A DNA stretch of 64,000 nt from Argentina anserina (taxonomy: Eukaryota > Streptophyta > Magnoliopsida > Rosales > Rosaceae), in the NCBI RefSeq assembly GCF_933775445.1, contig NC_065872.1:11594001-11658000 (forward strand), read 5' to 3'. This document shows positions 39,459 to 52,263 of this stretch, piece by piece (the stretch's first letter is position 1; each line of letters begins with the position of its first letter). Under the pieces are notes generated by a model. It ran no database searches and had not been told where the DNA came from. It saw only the letters and a program-made list of their open reading frames with translations. The translations under genes were made by a program, and so were the position numbers.

Positions 39459-40960
39459 TTGGCGCCGTCTGTGAGAAGCAATAACAAAGAGTTTTGTCGC
39501 TCACCACATAAATTTTCAACGTTTTAAATATTTTCCCTCATCTCGTGAGATTTACGGAGTGCATCAAGGATCAAAAGTCTTATTCCATCGTCTGAGTCCA
39601 TTAAAATCAACAAGTTCGCATGGGAAGAGTAGTGTAATTAAGAGGTTGCACGTCAAGTGCGCCGCACGTTCTCCCCAATCAAAATCAAAGATAAGTTTCT
39701 AAACCAATTTAAAGTTTGATTGCCTTGGTTGCAGCATAGTAAGGATAAGGCATGATTAAACAAGATGAAGGCCAAGGCAAAATGCACTCCACCATGCACG
39801 ACAAACAAAAGGCCATGCACCAACACAAAACCTCAGCTGCGGCGCAACGAGCTAAGCTCAATAACAACTGTGCTAAGGCACCAATCTCTCTTATTTGCTG
39901 ATAGCGTCACCACAACATAACGTAATTATAATCATTATGATGCACCTATAATTATAGATGAACTTTCTTGCCAAGAAGTAACCGCAGCGCAAAAAAAAAA
40001 AGGGTTCAGAATCAATTAGTCTGCAACAATCGAGCAAAGGGAGCCATGAAGTTTTGAAACTTTGAAGTTTGAACCAATGCGGTGAATGTACACCCCGCTT
40101 GGATGGTGCCCACCACTAGCTTCAATTTCTTGAAGCACCAACATTCAAACATGAGGAAGCACCGCCAAGGTACAATCAAGGCAAAGCAAGGTCAGAGTTA
40201 GAACCAACTAAGCAAGTAGCAACACGCCATGCAACATGCATCCATTCCAGTTTTGCACCGTCGATCTTGAAAAGAAAATCCTTGCGCCAGACCTCGGATT
40301 GCTAAGCTTCATTATCAGCTCCGGAATTAATGCTCAGGGCGCCATGGTTTGAAATCGATAGATACGCAACGACGTGATGGGTATGATCATCATCCAAGCA
40401 CACTGCAATGGAGTCGATCCGCATCTCACCATCACCGGAGACTCGAGCGTAGCGCAACACCAATCCGACCCCACAAGGCTAGTTGAGCTTTCTAACGCAA
40501 CACCGGAATCACGCAACGAACCACACAACGCCAAGAACAACCAATGCGGCGTCGAGCATAACGTATAGAATGAGGTTTGGAAAAGAGTAAAAAAGTTGAT
40601 GCCAATCCGCTCTGGGCACCCAACAATCATGCGACGCTAACAAAGGGCCATGAAACTCTATGGCTCGTTGAGCTTAACTCCACGACCGATGGCACAAATT
40701 CAGTCTACGCCGCACCTCGACAACACCCCAACGTTGGTATTGCGCAAAAACACAACAACACCCATCCTCCACACCACCAAGGGCGTAGCTCCAGGGACTT
40801 CTTTGGCGTTACACAATGCCACGGTGCGACGTCCTCTACTGACCGTTGATTTAATGAACGTATTGCATCGTAACAACGCCAAGCAAAATATTAAAAATCG
40901 AACCACGTATATCTCGATTAATATTTGAATATTCTCATCATTTCATTGAGAAAAAAGTCA
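39459..40960 (+). mobile_element. Truncated internal region after the LTR
   Basis: Begins with the primer-site motif and continues as GC-richer DNA than its surroundings, with short frames only (longest about 98 codons, none recognised). Probably gag-region debris or a large non-coding derivative. The right border is uncertain. Confidence 0.4.
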
Positions 40961-42405
40961 TAACCTTGGTTGTGTGTCAACGATTACATCAAAGTCTTGT
41001 CCAATCCAAATGTACTTCAATACCGAAGTTTAATTAAATTTTGGGCATATATAATATCCATTATAATTATATCTTGAAAAATTAGTGGCAGACTATAAAT
41101 GAAGTCTGAAACATTTTGAATTGACCTAGATTTGTGTCGCTTTTGAAAATGAGGAGTTTTCTCCTTGAAGTTTAATATTGAATATACTTTTTCAAATTGC
41201 CGTAGTCTCATTATTTTATACTCATTTTGTAAGAGGGCATTTCATTGCTCATGTCATATCTCATATGCATGTTTCAAACAATACATTGTTATCAAATACC
41301 ATTGATCAATTTATATGAACCTACATGTTCATAATATTTTCCCATTGCTTTAGGGTTATTACTTCTTTATTATCCATAGTTCGTTCGAAGAAAACTTCTT
41401 TGTCTTGAGAGACATTTCTTTGTCATTCATGATTTGAATTATGCTTCTAAGTTACGTGCAGAAAAACATGTTTGTATAATTCGATCATGGTTGAGCCTTG
41501 GTTGGCTTGTAGGGGAAGTTGGAACTTAAATTCTTCAGAGTCCAATATATAAAAATCATGTTGTGCTAGTTTAACCAACTGTAGATAGAGTACGAGACTT
41601 ATTAGTTTCGCAGTCTAGAATTCTAAATAGACTCACACGAAAATTAAACATACCAAGATACATTATGGCCACTTTGGAGCTTTATAAAGTTGCTTTATCA
41701 CAATAAAAATATACAATTTAATTAATTTCCAAAAAATACAAATCGGATTGCAAGACCAAGAATTGCAATGGTCATATTTTTCGATGCTTTATGAAAATAC
41801 TGTATCACAGAAATATGTTTGTCCATTTTTCATGGCAATGCTCTTGAAATTTCATTATCATGGCAATGCTCTTGAAATTTCATTATCATGGCAATGCTCA
41901 TTGCATATAACATGCTAAATCCAATTATTATAAAAATTATGTAGACATAGTATGCAACAAATAGAGCATATCATTTAATATAGGTAAATGATATAGCAAA
42001 ATTAAGCACTATACACAAAATAATTTGCTCACATATACTTAATGTGATATGTAAATATATTGTAAGTTTACCAAATAAACTGCGTATTAAGCAATTTTGT
42101 GATCTCGTGATTTTAAATTGCTCGTCACGTGGTCATGAATAAATCACATGAAAATAATAATAATATTTACATGATTATTTATTTTAACGATTACATATTA
42201 ATAGTTTTTTTTCTTCGACCTCAGTATATAATTAGTAATTTTAGAAGCGTGGCTAGAATTCTTCCACTCGTACCCGGTCCCGTTTGAAAAAAAAAATGTC
42301 ATGTCCAATTGAGTGGAACTAATAGCTTGACAATTTTGACCCCAAGAAAGTTGCAAATGGTCCATTCAACTAAACTAGAGCGTGTAGTTCACTAATCCCA
42401 TTTAT
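40961..42405. other. AT-rich spacer upstream of H3.3
   Basis: No gene seen. A 28-base tandem repeat (CATGGCAATGCTCTTGAAAT...) occurs at 41831-41900 in two full copies and one partial copy. Confidence 0.5.
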
Positions 42406-42414
42406 GTCCCCCAC

Positions 42415-42422
42415 GATCCGCG
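42415..42422 (-). promoter_or_regulatory. Histone octamer, distal copy
   Basis: GATCCGCG, the reverse complement of the plant histone octamer CGCGGATC, lies within a 22-base block (42406-42427) that is repeated exactly 73 bases downstream. The octamer is the conserved S-phase element of plant histone promoters. Confidence 0.75.
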
Positions 42423-42487
42423 TCATGGAGTTAATTTAATCAAAACACTCTTTACCCACCAATAGGAAATGAGCATTAGTCCCCCAC

Positions 42488-42495
42488 GATCCGCG
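42488..42495 (-). promoter_or_regulatory. Histone octamer, proximal copy
   Basis: Second GATCCGCG, in an exact copy of the same 22-base block (42479-42500). It lies about 150 bases upstream of the TATA box. A CCAAT motif (42459-42463) sits between the two copies. Confidence 0.75.
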
Positions 42496-42645
42496 TCATG
42501 CCTTTAACCCCTCATCAACTCCGTCCATTCAAACCGAGAAAACACAACTAACCCCCTCCTTCACCGTTAGATATAATTTAGAGAAAACACACGGATAGTA
42601 AATCCCCACCGTCCGTTCCTAAACGGCATTCAGAACCCCGGCCTC

Positions 42646-42653
42646 TATATATA
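42646..42653 (+). promoter_or_regulatory. TATA box of the histone H3.3 gene
   Basis: TATATATA, followed by a leader containing an (AAAG)n tract (about 42700-42720). The leader is interrupted by an intron, 42747-43140, whose GT donor follows CTGAG and whose acceptor TTTCAG directly precedes the ATG. Confidence 0.75.
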
Positions 42654-43116
42654 CGCCTTAACCTTTTCAACGTTCAAATCTTTTAGTTCATTTCGATAAA
42701 GAAAGAAAGAAAGAAAGAAAAAGAACGAAGCGAAGCAAAATCTGAGGTACGACTTTTTCTTCCATTATCCGAATTAAATCTAATTTAATTTAATTTTCTC
42801 CGAAAGCTAGACTAGGGTTAGGGTTTCGTAATTTTCTGAAGCTTATGGTCTTGATTTAGCGTTTCTGTAGCGATTCGTAGTCTCTGTAGATTCTGATTTA
42901 GGGTTTCGTTAATTTTTGGGGCTTTCTTGTATGCTGTTTGTATAATCTGGATTAGATATGACATGTCGAGTAATTGTGTTTAGTCTTGTGGTTTAGATCT
43001 GTTCTTGCTATGGGTAGGATAAATTTGTAGGTAATTTCTGGCAAATTGTGCTGCTGGTTTGAATTGGTTTTCGTATGAGCAAATTAGGATTGTAATTTGA
43101 TGATGATTTATGTTAA

Positions 43117-43848
<732 letters not shown>

Positions 43849-44637
43849 CTGACTCACTGGCTATGTTGGATGTGGTGGCTGCAGGCGGAAGGCTGTGATG
43901 TAACAAATGCTGAATGGGATTGGAAGGCGGTGTTTTTGCTTGGTTAATTTGTTAAGTCAGCTCAGTTAGATAGGCTGTAGGTTTGGTCCTAGTTCTAGTG
44001 AATATCCTTATAGGCAAGACACTAGTAATGGTGCTTTGGGTGGTTTGTTTGTAGTATTGGAACCTACATTTTGTTGGTCCTTTGTTAATTGTGGTATTTT
44101 GTTATTTTGGTTGTCTGCAGCTTCACCAATGGGTATTGAACAACTTATATCTCATCTAATCTAGTACACTGTTTGTTATGTCTATTTGTTCAAAAAAGAT
44201 TATAATGTGCATTCACTGTGGAATGTGTAATAAAGATGCATATTATTGTGCTTATATTTGCTGTGATGTTTTCTGCAAATTCTTAGAATCCTGACATAGC
44301 CAAAGACACGGTTTCCGAGTCTTTAACATGCTGCTGTATCCCAGAAACCGTTTTTTTTTTGGATCCTTCCAGTACTGGGTTTGTGGATGATGTTCTGTTT
44401 GTCGAAATTCAGTTTAAGACTAGCCGAACTTATCAGCCTAGATCTGTTCATATTTGGAACACTGGCGCCCCAGAAAGACTTATATGATTGACGGGGATAA
44501 TCTTAAACAAGGTTGTATACTTGTAGCACAAATATCCCCAATAGTAAACAGTAGTAAACTAGTTTCGATATAGGGCTTGGAAATTTAATCATCCTTGTCC
44601 GTCACTGTACTGAAAGTGATTATGCTGATCTGGGCTG

Positions 44638-46710
44638 ATGATACTCTTTAAGAATCCCGTCCGTTCGATTTCAGTTCGTTGTTACAGAACCCAGTTGGTC
44701 AAGCTTTTCTCAACTCGAGATGTATACGCCTGCGACCTCAAGATTGGCTCTTTGTTTCGAGCAGGTCAAATTGAAGACGCTCGCCAAGTGTTCGACCAAA
44801 TGCCCCAAAGAGACGTGGTCACATGGAACGGTCTCATTACTGGGTACTGGAAAAATGGCCACTTTCAAGAATCAAAGCGGCTGTTTGAAATGATGCCTAT
44901 CAGGAATGTGGTCTCCTGGAACTCGATGGTAGCCGGATTTGTCGAGAATGGAATGGTTGATGAGGCTTTCATATATTTTAAAGCCATGCCCAAGAGGAAC
45001 ACTGCTTCTTGGAACGCTATGATATCTGGGCTTTTGAAGTGTGATCGGGTGGAGGAAGCTAGTAGGCATTTTGAGAAGATGCCTTGTAGGGATGTTGATT
45101 CTTACACTGCAATGATTGATGGGTATGGGAAGAGAGGAGAGATAGAGAAGGCTAGGGGGTTGTTTGATGTCATGCCTCGGAGGAATCAGGTTTCGTGGAC
45201 TGTGATGATTAGTGGGTACGTGGAGAATGGGAGGTTTGATGAAGCGTTGGAATTGTACAAACGGTTGCCGGAAAAAATGTGGTTGCAATGACTTCTATGA
45301 TAATTGGGTACTGTAAGGAGGGTAAGGTGGAAGAAGCTAGAGATTTGTTCGATGAAATTCAGTTCAAGGATGATGCCTGTTGGAATGCTATGCTAACGGG
45401 TATGCTAATTATAGTTCAGTAGTCCATTAAGAAAACCATCTTTGGGCAGTGCGTGTTCATGAATGATGACGTAGTGATGTCTGCTCGCTCTAACAAAGAG
45501 AACAAAGATTGAGAAGCACCAGTCTCATTACCAAAAAAAAAAGAAAAAAGAAAAAAAAGAGAAGCACCAGTCTCTAGTTATTGTAGTACACGTTGAGATT
45601 TGGATTGAGTACTCCTAATGTAGTTCAATTTTATCTGCAGTAATTTGATATATCGAGATATTTTCTATGATGTTAAAATCATTTTCCTAACACCTTTTTT
45701 AAATACTTGGCTTGACCGTTCCCACTCATTTGTCATCCTCATTTTATTTGCAGGCTATGCACAAAGTGGCAGGGGAGAGGAAGCACTGGAGCTACATTTA
45801 CAAAAGCTCAAGATTGGTTTACATCCGGACAACTGGACCCTTGTTTCTGTTCTTATGGCCTGTTCTACTCTTTCATTACTGAAGGATGGAAGACAAGCTC
45901 ATCTGCTCATTATTAAACACGGCTTCGAATCAAATGTTTCCATATGTAATGCTTTGATTACCATGTACTGCAGATGTGGTGCAATTCTTGACTCTGAATT
46001 AGCTTTCTAGAAAATTGATAGTCCAGACCTTGTCTCATGGAACACCATTGTTGCTGCATTTTCTCAGCACGGTCTCTATGGGAAGGCTATTGCTTTTTTC
46101 AACCAGATGAGGCTGAGTGGCTTTGAACCAGATGGCATAACATTTCTCAGTATCTTATCTGCTTGTGCTCGTGCGGGAAAGGTGAATGAGAGCACAGATT
46201 TGTTCGAATCAATGGTCAATAGTTATGGTATTTCTCCCACGCCTGAGCACTATGCTTGCTTGGTTGATGTATTGAGTCGAGCAGGTCAGTTAGAGAAAGC
46301 TTGCAAGATGATCCAAGAGATGCCATTTAAAGCAGACTTTGGGATATGGGGTGCTCTTCTTGCAGGTTCTAGTGTTCATTCAAACGTCTAGGGGAACTGG
46401 CTCCTAAGAATATGCTAGATTGGATCCTCTGAATTCTGGGCCTTATGTCATATTGTCCAATATGTATGCAGCTGCCGGAAAATGGAATGATGTTGTTAGA
46501 GTAAGGAGTTTGATGAGAGAGCATGGAGTCAAGAAGGAAAAGGCATACAGTTGGACATAGATTGGGAATAAGGTGCACAATTTCATTGGAGGGGACATAT
46601 CGCATCCAGATGTTGATGAGATTTATTTGGTGCTCAAGAAGATCAGCCTGCATATGGCTGCTGCTTATAATTTTGCTGACATCAGTGATTTCATGAACTT
46701 TTCTTGTTGA
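44638..46710 (+). pseudogene. PPR protein pseudogene (PLS class, E/E+ end)
   Basis: It begins as an intact 217-codon reading frame with successive pentatricopeptide repeats: VFDQMPQRDVVTWNGLITGY, then similar blocks about every 31 residues. Such proteins bind organellar RNA. The frame is then broken: a one-base deletion in an A tract near 45271-45277; in-frame TAG at 46007-46009; TAG at 46390-46392; a frame change near 46420; and TAG at 46558-46560 in the E+ motif. Similarity to PPR/E domains continues between the breaks up to a TGA at 46708. The stretch 45400-45753 has GT...AG borders and behaves like an intron, unusual for this mostly intronless family. No DYW domain follows. Several independent lesions make sequencing error unlikely. 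Confidence 0.88.
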
Positions 46711-47758
46711 CCATCAGAAGGACACTATCACAATTTTTAGAAGTATGAAGGGTACTGTTTGATATGTCTTGTGGACTAGTTGATGATTCGGAAAGGCTCA
46801 AACGAGCTGCAGACCAAGTCCGATAGGTGCAATCAAAATTCAGGCGGGGATGCGTCCATGAATGTTCTTATAAACAAAAAGATGGTCAGATGAAGCTTCA
46901 TCTATAAGTTATCTATCGATTTTCTTCTCCAGTTCCGGGTTGGAATGAAGAAACATTTACAATGGCAAGACTAAAAGACCAATTCTTTTATATTTCTGTG
47001 TAACTATCACCTTGTTGCCAATTTGAACACAACAGACTCCAAAGACTACATGAGCCGCCCATAGGTTAGTCTTAGATTGAAATTGTTTATATCTGCAGAA
47101 AGGTCAATATTGTCAATCTCCACAGAGTTCTTCCAAACCCGCAAATAGGCTTATTTTGTGGAAAACCCGCCAACCTCGGACTTGTTCTCCAAAACCAATC
47201 TATGTTTGTAGCTAGTCACCTTCTAAAAATAGAATAACTCCTGCTGCAACATTCATCAGTATTGCACATCGAAATCGAGGCCGAGGTACTTTGTTTATCT
47301 TGCATTCTTCTTGTAATTTCCAACACTTTCTTCCTCTGCAAGGCTCTATTGTCTTTTCTTTAAACCTTTATCATCTGAGTTGATAGGGTTTCACCTTCAT
47401 TGTAACTCTCTCCATCCGTTAGTTCAGGCCTTCAGGATTCAATCCGTGATATATTCAGGTTTTTCTGATCTGGGTTGTCGAATTAGGACCAAAGAAACCT
47501 TCTTTGGTCAAATTACGAGACCATTTCTGCATCAAAACAATCACTCATAAGATACAAATATATAGGTACTTCTTCTTTTCCATATTCTTATCTTTACAAA
47601 TAAGAACATGTTGTATTCCAATTTATGTAAGTCTGTTTTAGGATGAACATGACATATATCTTGAATTCTTGAATATTATTTTCCTTTTTTAACGTTTTGT
47701 ATTGCATTTTCATTCTGATTGATAATGGGTGGTAAACGTAGATTGTTGGAGCTTGGAC
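46711..47758. other. Spacer and probable leader of the WEB-family gene
   Basis: No coding sequence recognised. A possible non-coding first exon ends at 47285 (GAG before GTACTT) with a candidate acceptor TAG at 47740 or CAG at 47764. An N-terminal basic Ser/Pro domain, usual in this family, was not found here. Confidence 0.35.
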
Positions 47759-50062
47759 ATGCAGAAAAAAATGGAGCAATCTGAAGAGAAAAATCCCAAG
47801 ATCAAGGAGCAATTGCTTGCAGTAGAAGTAGAGAGAGATCGAGCCCTTGATGAACTAAGAGAGATGAAAAAGATGGCACAGGAGGCTAACATGCGGCTTA
47901 GTGAAGCATTGTCAATTCATAATGTCAAAGAGGTGAATTCTGTGAACGAGTTACTGTCTAATGCAAAGCTAGAACTGAAAAATAAAGAGGAGAATATAGA
48001 GTTGTTGAAAGTTGAAGTTGGAAAGGCCAAAGAATTGGAGCTCAAACTGGAAGAGAACGTAAAAAATGCGGAGGCCAACAAGAAGGTTTTACTGTCTGAG
48101 AGCAAGGAACGAATTCAAGAATTGCAGCAGAAACTGACAGAGTATGTGAAAACCTCAGAGTCTCAGAGAAAGGCTTTATTGTCTGAAAAAGAAGACAAAA
48201 TTCGGGAATTGGAACTCAAACTGGCAGAGAACACGGAAACCTCAGAGGCTCACAGGAAGGCTTTATTGTCCGAAAGTGCAGAACGGATAAGGAAACTGGA
48301 GGTCACGTTGGCAGAGAATGTTGAAACCAATGAGGCTCAGTTGAAGGCTTTGTTTTGCCAAAGTGAGGAAAGAATTCGGGAACTCGAGATGGAAATAGAC
48401 AAAAGAAGGACATCAGAAGCAAGAACCCTTGATTCGTTGATCGCACAAACAAATCAACTGGAGCAAACCAAGGTTTTACTTGAAGAATCAAAATTTGAAA
48501 TTGACTCTCTTCAAAAGAAATTGGAGAGATGGGAAGAGGAGTCCGTGCAGAGCAGTGAGCTTAGCACATCTCATGTTCAGGACAGCCATGATACTAATAC
48601 TTCCAGCAGGGATGATTTAGAGAGTCTCCAGTCCGAGCTTCAGTTGACGAAGGAGAATCTAGCTGATAGTCAAAAGAAGGAGCAGATTGCCTCTTCGAAG
48701 GTTGAGATATTACATGAGGAGATACGTGCACTAAAACACGAGCTGAAGTTGACATCCAAAGCTGAAGAAAATGTAAAAAAGGCAATGGATGATTTGGCTA
48801 TTGCCCTAAAAGAAGTTGCCACAGAAGCCAATCAGTTGAAGGCCGCACTGCAGACGACCAAAGCGGAGTTAGAGCAATCAAGGGCACAAGAAGAGCATTT
48901 GAATCTGATGCTAAAGACCAATGAGGAAGATTTTAAGTTGGTGTTGGATGAAGTAAGGAAAGAAGCTGAGAGGCACAAAAACACTGCTGCCAGGTTGAAA
49001 ATAGAACATGAAGAGACGGTTCTGGCATGGGGTGGGAAGGAAACCTGCTTTGTTGACTGTATCAGAAGAGCAGAAGAGGACAGACAAGCTACACAGCAGG
49101 AGAACTATAGGTTGCATGAGCTGCTTCTCACGACAGATAACAAGGCGATGCTGTCAAAGGAAGAAAATAGTAAATTGCGTGATATACTTAAACAGGCATT
49201 GAATGAAGCAAATGTTGCCAAAGAAGCTGCAGCCATAGCTCAACTTGAAAATGCTCAGCTTAAAGATAGCCTGGAGGAAAAGGAGGAGGCATTGAATATC
49301 CTCACCCAAGAAAACGAAAATTATAGGGTGAATGAAATTGCTGCTCATGAAAACATTAAGGAGTTGAAGCGGTTGCTTATTGAATCGTCACAGAAGGATG
49401 GCAAGAAAGAGGAAAAAGAGAAACCGCCGTTAAGGGATGTAAAAAAGGAGTCCAAGGATAAAACACCTACAAAGGAGTTGAAGAAGGAGACTAAGGACTC
49501 AAAGAAAGAATTCCGGGACAAAACACCTACAAAGGAGGATAGTGGCAAGGATGACAAAGAGAAAACCTCAGAGAATAAGGAGAAAGAGGCTGGAACCATA
49601 CTTGGCAAAGTTTTCAGCTTCAGTCTCAGGGAGCTCAAAGTCTCTCACTCACACGATGATGTTGTTCATGTTGTTCATCATGACGACAATGATGATGAGA
49701 TTGAAATAGACGAGGCTCTCAAAGGCTCAATATTTGAGGTACAGTCTCCCGGCTCTGCAGTTCATCACCGTAGAACTTCTTCTGCATTCACAGAAGATGG
49801 AGAACCCCTCCATCCGGAGGATTTTGATCATTTAGATGGGACTCATGCTGAGAACTCAAGAAAGAAGAAAGCCTTGCTAAGAAGATTTGGGGATCTTATA
49901 AAGAGAAGTACTGCTTATTCCTACACGAAAAAGGAGCCATCACCGGATCCCAAACTATTGCCGGACACAAAGAAGGAGCCTTCACAGGATCTCAAGAAGG
50001 AACCTTCACTGGATTCCAAGGAGCACTCACATGATATCAAGAAGGATGCATTACCAGAGTAG
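47759..50062 (+). CDS. WEB-family-like long coiled-coil protein, about 767 aa
   Basis: One large open exon. The first ATG in frame is 47759; the frame is open upstream to at least 47729, so an upstream exon may exist. The protein is almost entirely heptad coiled coil from residue 1 to about 545. It contains four tandem 29-residue repeats (residues 99-214, DNA 48053-48400) with the core KALLSExxxRIRELE. The later stretch EEHLNLMLKTNEEDFKLVLDE through ELKRLL resembles the WEB proteins named after At1g65010 and At5g16730. A Lys/Glu-rich segment has two DKTPTKE copies, followed by FSFSLRELKVSHS and a basic LLRRFGDLIKR block near the end. The tail has repeated KKEPS units. WEB1 acts with PMI2 in blue-light chloroplast movement; function here is by family only. 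The usual basic N-terminal region is not seen. Confidence 0.88.
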   Translation: MQKKMEQSEEKNPKIKEQLLAVEVERDRALDELREMKKMAQEANMRLSEALSIHNVKEVNSVNELLSNAKLELKNKEENIELLKVEVGKAKELELKLEENVKNAEANKKVLLSESKERIQELQQKLTEYVKTSESQRKALLSEKEDKIRELELKLAENTETSEAHRKALLSESAERIRKLEVTLAENVETNEAQLKALFCQSEERIRELEMEIDKRRTSEARTLDSLIAQTNQLEQTKVLLEESKFEIDSLQKKLERWEEESVQSSELSTSHVQDSHDTNTSSRDDLESLQSELQLTKENLADSQKKEQIASSKVEILHEEIRALKHELKLTSKAEENVKKAMDDLAIALKEVATEANQLKAALQTTKAELEQSRAQEEHLNLMLKTNEEDFKLVLDEVRKEAERHKNTAARLKIEHEETVLAWGGKETCFVDCIRRAEEDRQATQQENYRLHELLLTTDNKAMLSKEENSKLRDILKQALNEANVAKEAAAIAQLENAQLKDSLEEKEEALNILTQENENYRVNEIAAHENIKELKRLLIESSQKDGKKEEKEKPPLRDVKKESKDKTPTKELKKETKDSKKEFRDKTPTKEDSGKDDKEKTSENKEKEAGTILGKVFSFSLRELKVSHSHDDVVHVVHHDDNDDEIEIDEALKGSIFEVQSPGSAVHHRRTSSAFTEDGEPLHPEDFDHLDGTHAENSRKKKALLRRFGDLIKRSTAYSYTKKEPSPDPKLLPDTKKEPSQDLKKEPSLDSKEHSHDIKKDALPE
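48053..48400 (+). repeat. Four tandem 87-bp coding repeats in the WEB-family gene
   Basis: Four units of 87 bases encode 29 residues each; every unit contains Glu-x-x-Glu and LL/LF-S/C followed by RI-x-x-L. The DNA copies have diverged, but their alignment is clear. The 29-residue period (four heptads plus one) implies a regular phase shift in the coil. Confidence 0.75.
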
Positions 50063-52180
50063 ATAACCTGTATGTTTTCACTGCAATTCAAGTTTCTATA
50101 TCAAGTAGTTTAATCTGATTTTACTGTATCCTCAAAAGTATATTGTAGCACATGAATCCAGTCCTGCTCTAGTTCTAGAGAACGTACTGCACATATGACC
50201 AATCCAGTTCTGCGAAGACCCCTGTGATGTTTTTCTCTTATTATTTATTTTCAATTGTTCATAAACATTTTCCGGGCTTCACCAACAGTATCAAACTCGA
50301 ACCACTATGACACGTTTCCATACTTGGAATGCAAAAAAAAAAAAAAAAAAAATCATGAATCCGAGACATTTAAAATGGAATAGGAAAAAACCTGTGTGAG
50401 AATGATTTCTAAACCCGCGTCCCCCTTTGTTGAGAGCCACACCAATTCCGATTCCTTCATGTGTAAATACGCAAATGACTAGTTTTACTGGGTTAATTCC
50501 GATCTCTGTGTAACACATAATTATCATTCTTTCCGATATTAAATAAGTAAGCAATCACAATCGTGAAACAACTCATTATTGCAACATGAGTTCCGTGCTA
50601 TCATTATTTCTGATCAATCATGTAGCAAGATTAAAAAAAAACACTAGAATAGACGGTATGTATGCGGACAACTACTTCGTAACATCTAGATAGCTAGGCG
50701 GCCTTTTAGATGGATTCAAATTATTAAATATTAATTTATTTTTATACATACATTTAAACTATTTATATGATTAAAAATATATAATATTACTCAATATTAA
50801 TTTTTAAAAAGAATAAACTCAAAATTACTTAAGTTCAAAGTCCATACAAAAGTATTAAAACAAAAGGTAAATTGTAAAATAAATGTAAGACTAAATCTCA
50901 AGTTTTTATGCTCCAAATCATTCACTAACTTCTTCGGTATCATACTTAAACTTAATATATATTTTTCTTTCTTAATCTTCTGTATCATCATCCGAAATAA
51001 AATCTTCATCATGCAATTCTTTTACTTCCATTGCGTTTTATTTTTTTTATCTCTAAAAATCCACCTATTTTGACTGTCACAGACCGCTGAGGAGCGCCGT
51101 GGACCACCTAGGATCGCCTAAGCGGCCGTCAAATACCTTGAACGTCATGAATGACCGAATAAAAAAAAAGCGTCGCGGTGACCCGCTTTTTAGAATAGTG
51201 TGCAGTAGGTGTTCGTTTCTTTCCCAGAATGTATGGTTTCGTTTCAAACTGTGGGGGAATAGTGGCAAAGACACAAGGATATGCCTAATTGTCTGGTAAT
51301 GATGGGCGCCCATAATATGATTCTATGGTTGAAATTTGAAAACAACAAATAATTAGACGGACACCAACCTATCCCAACACCATTAATCACTTGTGAACAC
51401 TAATAATGTCACGTCATTCATCAAACATGCCATGAGAGTCACAAGCAAAAAATATCAAACTGGGAGCTGGCAAATGGAAATTTACATTCTCACTTGTATT
51501 TTGGCAAATTCACCTTTTCTTTTCGAGAAGAAATAACCATAATCAAAATGTCAAAATACAACAAACGTCTTGTTGTTTCCTAATAATAGGCCTGCATATC
51601 ATCTTTCATACAATTGAAAATATGTCCACCTAGTCATTGTCTGTATTCCTACTGATATTTTCCTTTCGTTAAAAACAACACGTTTTTGAACGAACTATAA
51701 TTTCCGAACCATAGCTTTCGATAGTCATAGTAATATGTACTCGAAAACCAAATATCAAACAAAAAATTTGAGGTATCACTATCTCTCGCATCATTTTACT
51801 ATACGCGTTCAGTAAATAAATGTATCTCACACCGCTTAACCATTATATCTAGAAACTTTACTTTTGTTTAAATAAAGTGAAGATTACTGGTGGGTTTAAG
51901 AAATAATTTTTTAATTACTGGATATGAACTTATTTTCGTGGTTGATTTTTTGTAATAGACTGTTGTCTGTACCAAGTTAACTTTAATAAAACTCTTTGTC
52001 GTGTCTTTAAAAAATCATAGTGAAGATATAGCTGATATTTAAGCATCTAGAATCCTCCGGATTAAAAACAATGGGCTCTCCTGTGAAAAATGCACGAGAG
52101 AGGGGAATGTGATTCTCATGCACCAATTGACTGGGCCAATATTATAATAATAATGTCATGTAGGCCCATCTAGCCTACGT
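50063..52180. other. Intergenic region between the WEB-family and GCL1-type genes
   Basis: 3' UTR of the WEB-family gene, a poly-A run at 50332-50351, then AT-rich DNA. 50690-51142 may be a diverged relative of the hAT MITE in GCL1 intron 2: it has TAGCTAGGCGGCC at the left, CGCCTAAGCGGCCG and TACCTTG at the right, but no clear target duplication. Nothing else recognised. Confidence 0.35.
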
Positions 52181-52257
52181 GGCATCGTGGGGAGCACCTT
52201 TGCCTCCCTGCACCGCCGCTCCATAAAATTAGAGCTCACCACCTTTCCTTTCCCCCA

Positions 52258-52263
52258 TATATA
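52258..52263 (+). promoter_or_regulatory. TATA box of the GCL1-type gene
   Basis: TATATA followed by CCTTCCCTCTCC; the ATG is 83 bases further on. GGCCCA/TGGGCC words upstream (52132-52138 and 52163-52168) resemble site-II-type elements of housekeeping promoters. Confidence 0.55.

Noticed and set aside
44638..45291. Functional short PPR protein of 217 aa
   Set aside because: The stop follows a one-base deletion, and PPR repeats continue in the next frame; later lesions confirm decay.
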